A stretch of 40,639 bases of DNA, taken from IMG/VR virus record IMGVR_UViG_3300038682_000059, positions 1 through 40,639 of that record. The stretch is one strand, 5' to 3'. The notes under the pieces are model-generated. The model saw only the letters and a list, made by a program, of their open reading frames with translations. It was not told where the DNA came from and did not search any database. This stretch comes from a virus. This document shows positions 8,055-14,720 of this stretch, piece by piece (within the stretch, counting starts at the first letter, position 1; each line of letters opens with the position of its first letter). Made by a program: the position numbers and the translations under genes.

Positions 8055-8100
8055 ATAATTTAAAATAAATGTGTACAAGACGAAAATTTTGAATTATAAT
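8055..8100 (+). promoter_or_regulatory. Sigma70-like promoter for the DenV/ssb genes
   Basis: TGTACA (8072-8077) and a perfect TATAAT (8095-8100) are separated by 17 bases. The AT-rich block from 8055 through the -35 matches that before the early promoter at 621 in 22 of 25 positions, so the two belong to one promoter family. Confidence 0.78.
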
Positions 8101-8166
8101 ATATTTAGACAGTGCGGATAACAAGTCTAATCTGTCTAATATTAATAGCATACAGAGAGCAAACAG

Positions 8167-8595
8167 ATGACACGTATAAATACAATCCCACCTGAACAAC
8201 TTACTGACCAGCATTTATTTGCTGAGTTTCGTGAGATTACTCGAGTATCTTCATTAGCACGCCCACTAACTAAACGTGAGCAAGTTGCTGAATATACCAT
8301 GGGTACTGGCCATGTTAAATTCTTCTATGATAAAGGTTTATTCCTTGCTAAACGTTTAGAGCAGCTTCAAGCTGAATTAGACAAGCGTGGTAACATTGCC
8401 TATACTGCTAAGACTTACAAGCCTCATGCTGATGGTCTTAACAATGATTGGCAACCTGACTCTAAAGCTCATTTAACTAACCTTATTCGATTGGATTCAA
8501 AAGTACGTGAACGTCCTGAGTTCTATCGCTATTATAGCAAACCTGTGCAAACAGATATTTATTTAAATTTAATTAAGCAAACTACTGCAAACTAG
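8167..8595 (+). CDS. denV: Pyrimidine-dimer DNA glycosylase / endonuclease V, 142 aa
   Basis: Strong resemblance to T4 endonuclease V. The protein starts MTRIN with the catalytic Thr2 (after Met removal) and Arg3. Arg22, Glu23 and Arg26 align with the T4 residues that bind and cut the dimer (AEFREITR against AEYRELPR). GTGHVKFFYDK matches the T4 GAGHVTFFYDK segment, and RPEFYRYYSK matches the T4 C-terminal RPTWYKYYGK. The length (142 against 138) fits. It removes cyclobutane dimers and nicks the abasic site, repairing UV damage, which fits a phage exposed to light. It heads a unit shared with the ssDNA-binding protein, with a 10-base gap. Confidence 0.93.
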   Translation: MTRINTIPPEQLTDQHLFAEFREITRVSSLARPLTKREQVAEYTMGTGHVKFFYDKGLFLAKRLEQLQAELDKRGNIAYTAKTYKPHADGLNNDWQPDSKAHLTNLIRLDSKVRERPEFYRYYSKPVQTDIYLNLIKQTTAN

Positions 8596-8605
8596 GAGAA
8601 GACAG

Positions 8606-9250
8606 ATGTCTAAAATCGCAAAATTCAAATCACCTAAAGGTACTCTTGAGTGGGTTACAATTGACGGCGAAGGTAAAGAAAACCTCAGCGGTAAACTACA
8701 ATATGTAGCAAACGTTGTTGTTGAAGCTGACAGCCCTATTGTTGCTCAGATTGAGAAATTCTGGGAAGAAAATAAACCAGCTGGCTTTAAGAAAGATGCT
8801 AAGTCAAATGGTATCTACCCTCATAAAGCTGATACTGGTAAGAAAGATGAAGACGGTAAAGCTATCTTTGAAGAAGATGGTAAACTGTATCTTGCTTTCA
8901 AAACTGGTACTACTTTCCCAGATGGTTCTACTAAGAAAGTTCAAATCTACAATGCGAAAGCACGTAAGGTAGAGCTTCCTGAAGGAACTAAAATTGGTAA
9001 CGGTACTATTGGTGTCATCTCTGGCGCTATGGGTATCTACCAAAATAAAACACCTAAAGGTGCTTTGGTTGATGCAGGTGTTACTTTATACCTTGATGCA
9101 ATCCAAGTTCTTAAGCTTGAAGAATTCACGACTGATGCTGGCTTTGACGCTGATGAGTCTGAAGAAGGCGGCTGGACTGGTGACGAAGGTTGGACCGGTG
9201 ACGAAGAGTCTACAGAGCAATCTGAAGGCAAAGCTAAACCACGTCTGTAA
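8606..9250 (+). CDS. T7 gp2.5-like single-stranded DNA-binding protein, 214 aa
   Basis: AGGAGA lies 6 bases upstream. The N-terminal ~170 residues look like an OB-fold of the phage gp2.5/DUF2815 type (FKSPKGTLEW, then a long beta-rich core ending GVTLYLDAIQVLKLEEF). A strongly acidic tail follows (residues ~178-205) with a direct repeat GWTGDEGWTGDE; such tails contact polymerase and helicase. Unlike T7 gp2.5, the last residues are basic (KPRL), which is odd. Codon use is cleaner than in neighbours, consistent with high expression. It is followed by two hairpins and the polymerase genes. Confidence 0.83.
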   Translation: MSKIAKFKSPKGTLEWVTIDGEGKENLSGKLQYVANVVVEADSPIVAQIEKFWEENKPAGFKKDAKSNGIYPHKADTGKKDEDGKAIFEEDGKLYLAFKTGTTFPDGSTKKVQIYNAKARKVELPEGTKIGNGTIGVISGAMGIYQNKTPKGALVDAGVTLYLDAIQVLKLEEFTTDAGFDADESEEGGWTGDEGWTGDEESTEQSEGKAKPRL

Positions 9251-9256
9251 CACATA

Positions 9257-9299
9257 GCCTACCTTAGGCAACCGCTGGTATACCGGTTAAAGTATACCA
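9257..9299 (+). promoter_or_regulatory. Two hairpins after the ssb gene
   Basis: GCCTA-CCT-TAGGC (9257-9269) and the perfect 8-bp pair TGGTATAC / GTATACCA (9276-9283 and 9292-9299, 8-base loop) follow the stop codon. Neither has a strong U-tract, so they look like mRNA-stabilising or weak attenuating structures, setting ssb expression apart from the genes downstream. Confidence 0.55.
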
Positions 9300-9330
9300 A
9301 TCTATTTACTCACTGACGAAGGAGTCAATT

Positions 9331-9525
9331 ATGAGTTATAACAATCTACCTGATAATTGCCAAGATAATAATCCCAACTATCCTTGGAATCAAGAAGACG
9401 AGCCCACTTGTCCTGAGTGTGACTCACCTCTCATTATAAACTGCTCCGACAAGTACTGCACCGATATTGAGTGTAGTGAGTGCGACTATTCTTTTTATAC
9501 GGATAACTTCGATGACTATTTATAA
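9331..9525 (+). CDS. Zinc-ribbon protein, 64 aa
   Basis: GAAGGAG lies 6-7 bases before the ATG. The protein is short and very acidic, with CPEC (residues 27-30) and a second pair CSEC (48-51), plus Cys residues at about 38 and 43: a two-knuckle zinc ribbon. Its last 14 bases overlap the DNA polymerase start, so the two are likely co-translated. It could be a polymerase accessory protein or a transcription modulator. No family recognised. Confidence 0.75.
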   Translation: MSYNNLPDNCQDNNPNYPWNQEDEPTCPECDSPLIINCSDKYCTDIECSECDYSFYTDNFDDYL

Positions 9526-11242
9526 ACTAACTAAACTTGAAGAAATTCAGGTTGATTCAACACAACCTTTATTCTGCGATACAGAGACCTGTGGTCTTTA
9601 TGGTCGCGTTCGATTACTTCAATGTTATCAAGCCGATTGGACTTATGTATTATTAGTTGAGTGGCCCAATCCTATTCAATTAGCTGCATTCTTAATGCAA
9701 AACTATACTGTATGGCATAATGCGCATTATGATATTACAACTGTTCAACAACAAACTAATACTCGTATTGTACCGCCTAAGTTTGATGATACATTCTTAC
9801 TATCACGATTAGCTCAGCCTCAATATGAGACCTACAGCTTAGATGATGTTATGGCTCGTACCTTAGGCAAAGACCCTTATGTAGAAGCTGGACTTGACAA
9901 GAAAATCCTACAGAAGTCAGATTGGTCAAAACCTAAGCTAACTGAAGACCAACTATTATACGCAGCTATTGATGTTAAATACATGCCTGAAGTATGGGCA
10001 GACGTGAGTCCAGCGTTAGACGAACCATCATACGTCCTTGATAAGTCTAGTCTTTGTACTGCATTAGACTTTCAGTGGAATGGTATGCCAGTAAATCAGG
10101 ACCTTGTTAATTCTGAGTATACTCGTATTAATAAAGAGTTGTCTGCAATCCCTATGCCAATCAATGCGAACTCTTGGCAGCAAGTACGTAAGTGGCTAAA
10201 TGTAGACCAGTCAGATAAAAAGTTCCTATCTGAGTTAGCTCTACGTGGTAATGATAAAGCTCGTGCAGTTCTTGATGTACGTTCACGACGTAAACTACTT
10301 AGCTTCCTCGAGAAATATGACCACGAAATGATTGTTGGTAAGTTCAAACCTTCAGCACGTTCAGGTCGTTTTACTTCTGATGATGAAAACTTACAACAAA
10401 TTCCTCGTGCCTTGAAAGGTATCTTTGGACATGAGAAAGATGGTGACCGTGTATTAATCTATTCTGATTACGCTCAGCTTGAGCTTCGTACTATCTGTGC
10501 TATTTTAGGTGTAGAAGTTATGGAGCGTATGTTCCGAGAAGGTGTTGACTTGCATGGTTATGTAGCATCAGTATTATTCGGCGAGAATTATGAGAAAAAA
10601 GACCGCCAAGTTACTAAGACCTATAACTTCAACTTGTTGTATGGTGGCTCTGTTGGTATGGTTCTTAGTATTTTGATTACTTATGGTTTACTTATCGAAG
10701 AACGATTAGCTAATCGACATAAACGCAAGTGGCTAAACTTATTTAAAGAAATCGATAAGTGGCAACAAGAGCAGATTAGTGCTTGGCGTAAAGGTAAACT
10801 TGGTACAACTCCATTAGGTCGTCAATACAAAGGTAAACTAATGACTGACCAAATGAACATCAAGAACCAAGGTGCAGGTGCCGAGGTAGCTAAGTTAGCT
10901 TTACATTACTTCTATCCTAAACTAAAAGAGTTCAATGAGACTCATGCACAGAATGTAGAACTAATTGTAGAAACACACCCTGAAACAGCTTTATGTAACT
11001 TCATTCACGATAGTTATATTCTTGATGCACCAAATGACCCAGCAATTTATGAACCTGTTGCTAAGATGTTAGCAGAGTGTATGCAACTTGCTTGGTTTGA
11101 AATGAGTAAACTCTATAAAATTACAGACCTTCCAATGCCTATCGATGTACGTGTTGGTAATAACTGGGGTGATATTGAGAATGACATTTTTATGTGGCAG
11201 TATGAACTTCAAGACTACGAAATGTTAGTAGAAGTATCATAA
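9512..11242 (+). CDS. Family A DNA polymerase with 3'-5' exonuclease, 576 aa
   Basis: The ATG at 9512 is preferred over a TTG at 9467. The exonuclease domain has D23 and E25 (FCDTETCG), an N...D motif (VWHNAHYDI) and YAAID, the DEDDy proofreading set. The polymerase domain has motif A SDYAQLELR with D319, motif B R365, K369 and F373 in RQVTKTYNFNLLYG, and motif C FIHDSYIL with D500. Motif C is HDS rather than the usual HDE. Phe at the position equivalent to E. coli F762 is the ancestral state. At 576 residues it is shorter than T7 gp5 and has no 5' nuclease domain. It is the replicative polymerase and would work with the SF3 primase-helicase. Confidence 0.94.
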   Translation: MTIYKLTKLEEIQVDSTQPLFCDTETCGLYGRVRLLQCYQADWTYVLLVEWPNPIQLAAFLMQNYTVWHNAHYDITTVQQQTNTRIVPPKFDDTFLLSRLAQPQYETYSLDDVMARTLGKDPYVEAGLDKKILQKSDWSKPKLTEDQLLYAAIDVKYMPEVWADVSPALDEPSYVLDKSSLCTALDFQWNGMPVNQDLVNSEYTRINKELSAIPMPINANSWQQVRKWLNVDQSDKKFLSELALRGNDKARAVLDVRSRRKLLSFLEKYDHEMIVGKFKPSARSGRFTSDDENLQQIPRALKGIFGHEKDGDRVLIYSDYAQLELRTICAILGVEVMERMFREGVDLHGYVASVLFGENYEKKDRQVTKTYNFNLLYGGSVGMVLSILITYGLLIEERLANRHKRKWLNLFKEIDKWQQEQISAWRKGKLGTTPLGRQYKGKLMTDQMNIKNQGAGAEVAKLALHYFYPKLKEFNETHAQNVELIVETHPETALCNFIHDSYILDAPNDPAIYEPVAKMLAECMQLAWFEMSKLYKITDLPMPIDVRVGNNWGDIENDIFMWQYELQDYEMLVEVS

Positions 11243-11273
11243 CAAAAAGTTATATACATATTCCGATTTGTTA

Positions 11274-11302
11274 TTTAATAAATCGTAATTTTACGTTATA
11301 AT
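11274..11302 (+). promoter_or_regulatory. Sigma70-like promoter for the nucleotide cassette
   Basis: TTTAAT and TATAAT are separated by 17 bases. The upstream block matches the promoter at 5770 in sequence and spacing (ATTCC, TGTTATTTA, TAAAT), which suggests shared activation of the two units. Confidence 0.72.
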
Positions 11303-11330
11303 TAATTTATTAAATCAATGGAGACAAATA

Positions 11331-12134
11331 ATGCAGCAGTTTGAAAAAGACTACGCTAAACTAATAACTAAGATTCTTCAATCTGGTGAAGTTCGCAAAA
11401 CGCGTAATGGTGAAACACGTTCTATCTTTGGTGAGATGTTAACTATACCAATGAATGGTATTGAGACTTTCCCAATCCTTCAAGGTCGTCGTATGTATTT
11501 CAAAGGCGTGTTCGGTGAACTTGCAGCTATGTTACGTAAGCCGAAATCTTTAGCTGACTTCGAAGCTTGGGGTTGTAATTACTGGAAACTATGGGCTAAA
11601 GAAGACGGTTCAATTAATGTTGACTATGGTAATGCGTGGCATGCTGATGGACAAATTGAAAAACTAAAGGATTCACTTGCTAACAATCCTACCGACCGTC
11701 GTATGATTATTAATGGTTGGCGCCCAGGTAACCTTGAAGAACTTGACTTACCTTGTTGTCACTTACTATATCAGTTTTATGTCCGCGATGGTAAATATCT
11801 AGACATAATGTGGTACCAGCGTTCAGTAGACACCATGATTGGTTTACCTTCTGATATTGTATTCGCTGCAGCATGGTTAATTGCAATAGCTAATGAATTT
11901 GGTTATGAGACCGGCGAAATTAAAATGTCTCTTGGTGATTGTCACATATACGCTGAACATTATGAAGCAGCTAAGCAATATGTAGCTAATGTAGAAACTG
12001 CACCATTTGACCGTTACCCGACTTATATGTATACACCAAAGGTTGGTAAAGACTTCTGTGAGTTTGAACCGTCTGATATTGTATTGAGCGTATACCCTTC
12101 ACATCCTAAACTTAACTTGGAGTTAAAAGCATAA
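11331..12134 (+). CDS. Thymidylate-synthase homologue, predicted dCMP-specific, 267 aa
   Basis: Clearly of the ThyA fold: E63 (GELAAML), W85, the arginine pair in DRRMIINGW, catalytic Cys143 in LPCCHLLYQFYV, R164 in QRSVD, and GDCHIYAEH with H205 and Y207. The key difference is GLPSD: Asp175 stands where ThyA has the Asn (E. coli N177) that recognises the uracil ring. T4 dCMP hydroxymethylase has Asp at this site, and Asn-to-Asp in ThyA switches preference to dCMP. I therefore predict a dCMP hydroxymethylase or dCMP methylase, not a dTMP synthase. The conserved Trp and a DHFR gene at 38821 lean slightly to methylation. The next gene, a MazG-like pyrophosphatase, could supply dCMP. The one-base stop/start overlap indicates co-expression. 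Confidence 0.85.
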   Translation: MQQFEKDYAKLITKILQSGEVRKTRNGETRSIFGEMLTIPMNGIETFPILQGRRMYFKGVFGELAAMLRKPKSLADFEAWGCNYWKLWAKEDGSINVDYGNAWHADGQIEKLKDSLANNPTDRRMIINGWRPGNLEELDLPCCHLLYQFYVRDGKYLDIMWYQRSVDTMIGLPSDIVFAAAWLIAIANEFGYETGEIKMSLGDCHIYAEHYEAAKQYVANVETAPFDRYPTYMYTPKVGKDFCEFEPSDIVLSVYPSHPKLNLELKA

Positions 12135-12721
12135 TGACTGATATTAATCTTGGCCACGCATTTGAACGTGTATCAAACTGGAATTCAAAGCGTTACGACC
12201 GTAAGTATGACCACAAGCTAAGTGTTGCTTTGTTAGAAGAAGAACTACAAGAATACTTTGATGCTAATACATTAGTTGACCAACTTGATGCTATGTGTGA
12301 CGTAGTATACGTTGCTATGGGTATTCTTTGGAAAATTGATGTTGACAATGAAACTCTAGAGTATAATGCTATGGAATCTCATCGTCAAATGGCGGACTTA
12401 CTTAAGACTAACACATTTGAGCCTGTATATTTTGCTTATGCTGTATTACAACAATATAAGCACGACAACGATTATCCAGTAGCACTTGCTGCTCAAATGA
12501 TGATTACTCTTTGTATGACTCAAATGAATGCTATGGGCCTAAGTACTCTTGACTCACTTGAAGCTTTACTTGTTGTTTGCGATAGTAATGATTCTAAGTC
12601 TATTAAGAAAACAGCAGCACATCTTAAAGCAAATGATGGCGATAAAGGTGTTTACTTTATACCACCTGAGCCGCGACTAAAAGCAATTTTAGCTAAAGTG
12701 GAGACACGACATGGCAACTAA
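12134..12721 (+). CDS. MazG-like NTP pyrophosphohydrolase, possible dCTPase, 195 aa
   Basis: Starts one base inside the previous stop codon; GGAG is 12 bases upstream. Residues 34-63 hold the all-alpha NTP-PPase pattern: LLEEELQEYF with acidic E35-E37 and E40, then DQLDAMCDVVYVAMG with D49, D52 and D56, the two metal-binding helices of MazG/dUTPase-type enzymes. Helical segments follow to residue ~170. Such enzymes cleave dNTPs to dNMP and pyrophosphate. Sitting between a predicted dCMP-specific synthase homologue and a deaminase fusion, a dCTP (or dCTP/dUTP) specificity like T4 gp56 is a reasonable inference but cannot be read from sequence. Confidence 0.78.
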   Translation: MTDINLGHAFERVSNWNSKRYDRKYDHKLSVALLEEELQEYFDANTLVDQLDAMCDVVYVAMGILWKIDVDNETLEYNAMESHRQMADLLKTNTFEPVYFAYAVLQQYKHDNDYPVALAAQMMITLCMTQMNAMGLSTLDSLEALLVVCDSNDSKSIKKTAAHLKANDGDKGVYFIPPEPRLKAILAKVETRHGN

Positions 12722-13313
12722 GGATATTGTACCTTATGTATTAGCTGAAGCAGCTAAGTCTAATGTAGACAAACGTAAAGTAGGTTGTGTAATTACAGAC
12801 CGTTCTGGTTCTATAGTTGCAGCTGGTCGTAATGCCTCATTTGACGATGATGAAACACCTGATATTCATGCTGAAGATATGGCATGCCAAGAGTTTGAAG
12901 AAAAAGACATTGATTCTTCTCGTGGTCCATTTACTGCTTGGGTGTCTCAACCACCTTGTCCAGCCTGTGCTACTCAATTGCTTGACACAGGTATTACGAA
13001 CATCGAAGTTGTTGAAGCGTTTCTAAAGTTTGACGGTGACAAATTACGTCCAGACTTAATTCCACCATCAGCAATACGAGCTCTTGCAGAAGTATTAACG
13101 TTTGGTGCACGCAAGTATAAACCAAACAATTGGCGTAAGTGCGCCGATATGGATAGATATGAAGCGGCTTTGTTACGTCATATACTTTCTTATCAAGAAG
13201 GTGAAACACATGACCAAGAATCTGGTATGCCACACTTATGGCATGCAATGACTAATTTAGCTTTCATGATTGAGTTAGATGGTAAGTCGAAAAACAAGAT
13301 TAAGATTGATTAA
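12711..13313 (+). CDS. Cytidine/dCMP deaminase fused to dATP/dGTP-diphosphohydrolase-like domain, 200 aa
   Basis: The N-terminal ~105 residues are a zinc deaminase: KVGCVITDRSGSIVAAGRN, then HAE (H53, E55), then PPCPAC (C83, C86). The C-terminal part, from D108 (FDGDKLRPDLIPPSAI) to ~D190, matches the phage family annotated as dATP/dGTP diphosphohydrolase N-terminal domain (DUF5664), with TFGARKYKPNNW, RH157 and DQESGMPHLWHA. GGAG precedes the ATG and the gene overlaps its neighbour by 11 bases. Both halves keep their signature residues, so this is a true fusion with no frame break. It links dC(MP) deamination with purine-dNTP hydrolysis in one protein and ends the cassette. Confidence 0.85.
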   Translation: MATKDIVPYVLAEAAKSNVDKRKVGCVITDRSGSIVAAGRNASFDDDETPDIHAEDMACQEFEEKDIDSSRGPFTAWVSQPPCPACATQLLDTGITNIEVVEAFLKFDGDKLRPDLIPPSAIRALAEVLTFGARKYKPNNWRKCADMDRYEAALLRHILSYQEGETHDQESGMPHLWHAMTNLAFMIELDGKSKNKIKID

Positions 13314-13341
13314 AAATATCAATTTCTACAAGCCAAACCAA

Positions 13342-13453
13342 GTCGTCACGGAGTTTTTAAATCAAGTCAATATGATTAATCAGATTATGAAATAAAACTT
13401 GGTGACGACGATTATAGGCGATATTTTGAAAGACTAAAATCTGTTCAATCGCC
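13342..13453 (+). promoter_or_regulatory. Structured noncoding element between deaminase and nuclease genes
   Basis: The 161-base gap 13314-13474 is the longest in the plus-strand replication block. GTCGTCAC (13342-13349) pairs with GTGACGAC (13402-13409), and the stem continues inward through a mismatch and a wobble into AGTTTT / AAAACT, about 15 pairs in all. A second hairpin follows: GGCGAT (13417-13422) with ATCGCC (13448-13453), plus an inner ATTTT/AAAAT. No clear promoter or U-tract is seen. It could be an RNA control element, an RNase processing site or a replication structure. Confidence 0.55.
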
Positions 13454-13474
13454 ATAACTAAAAGAGTAAAGATT

Positions 13475-14308
13475 ATGACCATTAAAATTAACAATAGTGA
13501 TTTTCGTATACGTCCTTCTTCTGTAGAGTCTTTCTACGGTTGTTCTTACCAATGGGGTAAAGCCTTCTTAGAGGGTATTACTTCAATTCCTAATAGTCGT
13601 GCAGCTATCGGTACTGCAATTCATGCTGGCGTTGAAGCTATGTGGAATGATGCAATTGCAAATAAAAAGAAAGACCCTAACCTAAGCATGATGACTGATG
13701 CAGCCATGGCTTCTTGGAAAGAAGAGACTCATGACGGTATTCAGTTTGGTGCAGGTGAAGACGAAGGTTCATGCGCTGTTGAGATTATCAAAGGTACTGA
13801 AGCGTTTGTTGAAGACATTGTACCATTTACCAGTGTACCTAAAGCAGTTGAAACATTCTATGAAATTCCACTTGAACATGCTTTAGTATCAAGTCTTGGC
13901 GGTACTATTGATTATCTCGGTACTGATACTATTGCGGACGTTAAAACTTCCAAACGTAAGTCAGGACCAGAAGGTCACTCAGTACAGCAGAGTCTGTATA
14001 AAATGTTAGCTAATGCTAACGGTGAAAATATTAAGCATAACCTTATTCAACAAGTTGTACTTAAGAAACAACCTGAAGGCGCTATCTTACAACTAGAAGC
14101 TGATATTCCACATGCTAAGTATTTAGTTAATACTTTGCTTGACACTCTTGACTTAGTTGTTAAAGATGTAGCGCCTATTGAAACTATTCTGCGTCCAAAT
14201 CCTAAGCATGTATTCTGTAGTGAAAAGTTCTGTGCTCATTACCGTACTTGTCCTGCAATCAAGGGTAACTTAAAACCTGCAGAAGTAATTCAAAAGGTTA
14301 AATTATAA
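13475..14308 (+). CDS. PD-(D/E)XK nuclease with Fe-S-type cysteines (Cas4/RecB-like), 277 aa
   Basis: The N-terminus has SSVESFYGCSYQW with Cys23, then AIGTAIHAGVE (His50). The catalytic core is GGTIDYLGTD followed by IADVKTSK, the D...DxK of the PD-(D/E)XK fold, and then QQSLYKMLA. The C-terminus has three cysteines spaced CSEKFC-x5-C (VFCSEKFCAHYRTCPA). With Cys23 this gives the four-cysteine layout of Cas4/AddB iron-sulfur nucleases. Likely a 5'-3' or processive exonuclease in recombination or host-DNA degradation. Not part of a CRISPR locus here. It follows the structured gap and overlaps the next start by one base. Confidence 0.85.
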   Translation: MTIKINNSDFRIRPSSVESFYGCSYQWGKAFLEGITSIPNSRAAIGTAIHAGVEAMWNDAIANKKKDPNLSMMTDAAMASWKEETHDGIQFGAGEDEGSCAVEIIKGTEAFVEDIVPFTSVPKAVETFYEIPLEHALVSSLGGTIDYLGTDTIADVKTSKRKSGPEGHSVQQSLYKMLANANGENIKHNLIQQVVLKKQPEGAILQLEADIPHAKYLVNTLLDTLDLVVKDVAPIETILRPNPKHVFCSEKFCAHYRTCPAIKGNLKPAEVIQKVKL

Positions 14309-14538
14309 TGCGTATTATCGATAATCGTTGGGTATCTGAGGTTATCGATGTTATGACTACGGTGGAGATAGCACTACATCTTCATCGTGGTAAGAACAAA
14401 GATACAACAGTAAGGCGTACGTGTAATAGAATGAAACATCGTATGTCACCTGACATGAAAGCAATTCTACATAGTTGGTCGAAGTCAAATAGTTCTTTTG
14501 ATGCATACACCAAGTTTATGGATAAGGCGGGATTATGA
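14308..14538 (+). CDS. Small basic hypothetical protein, 76 aa
   Basis: The start overlaps the nuclease stop by one base and the stop overlaps the next gene by four bases, so it is embedded in the operon. The product is basic and helical (TVRRTCNRMKHRMS), with a Trp/Ser-rich end; a DNA or RNA contact is plausible. No recognised domain. Confidence 0.6.
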   Translation: MRIIDNRWVSEVIDVMTTVEIALHLHRGKNKDTTVRRTCNRMKHRMSPDMKAILHSWSKSNSSFDAYTKFMDKAGL

Positions 14539-14720
14539 CTACCAAAGAAGCAGTAACACACGTCCTAAAGTCTACTGGGATAACTAAGTATAAGTTGGCG
14601 CAGAAGTTGGGAGCACATCCTCCATCTGTAGACCAATGGTTACGTCGTACTCGTATGTCTAAGGCATACGCAGATAAGTTTAACGAACTATTTAATGTTC
14701 AAGTAACGGATGCTGTGTAA
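14535..14720 (+). CDS. Cro/YdaS-like helix-turn-helix protein, 61 aa
   Basis: The ATG is within an ATGA overlap with the upstream stop. Residues ~15-45 read as a compact HTH of the lambda-repressor-like type (ITKYKLAQKLG then PSVDQWLRR). Such short proteins (Cro, YdaS) bind operators as dimers. There is no integrase or CI partner, so it more likely times phage gene expression than lysogeny. It overlaps the SF2 helicase start by one base. Confidence 0.78.
   Translation: MTTKEAVTHVLKSTGITKYKLAQKLGAHPPSVDQWLRRTRMSKAYADKFNELFNVQVTDAV

Noticed and set aside
13314-13474. tRNA gene
   Set aside because: No acceptor stem with CCA and no T-loop consensus; the pairing fits two plain hairpins.
14535-14720. 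Temperate lifestyle from the Cro-like protein
   Set aside because: No integrase, attachment site or CI-type repressor is found; small HTH proteins also occur in lytic phages.
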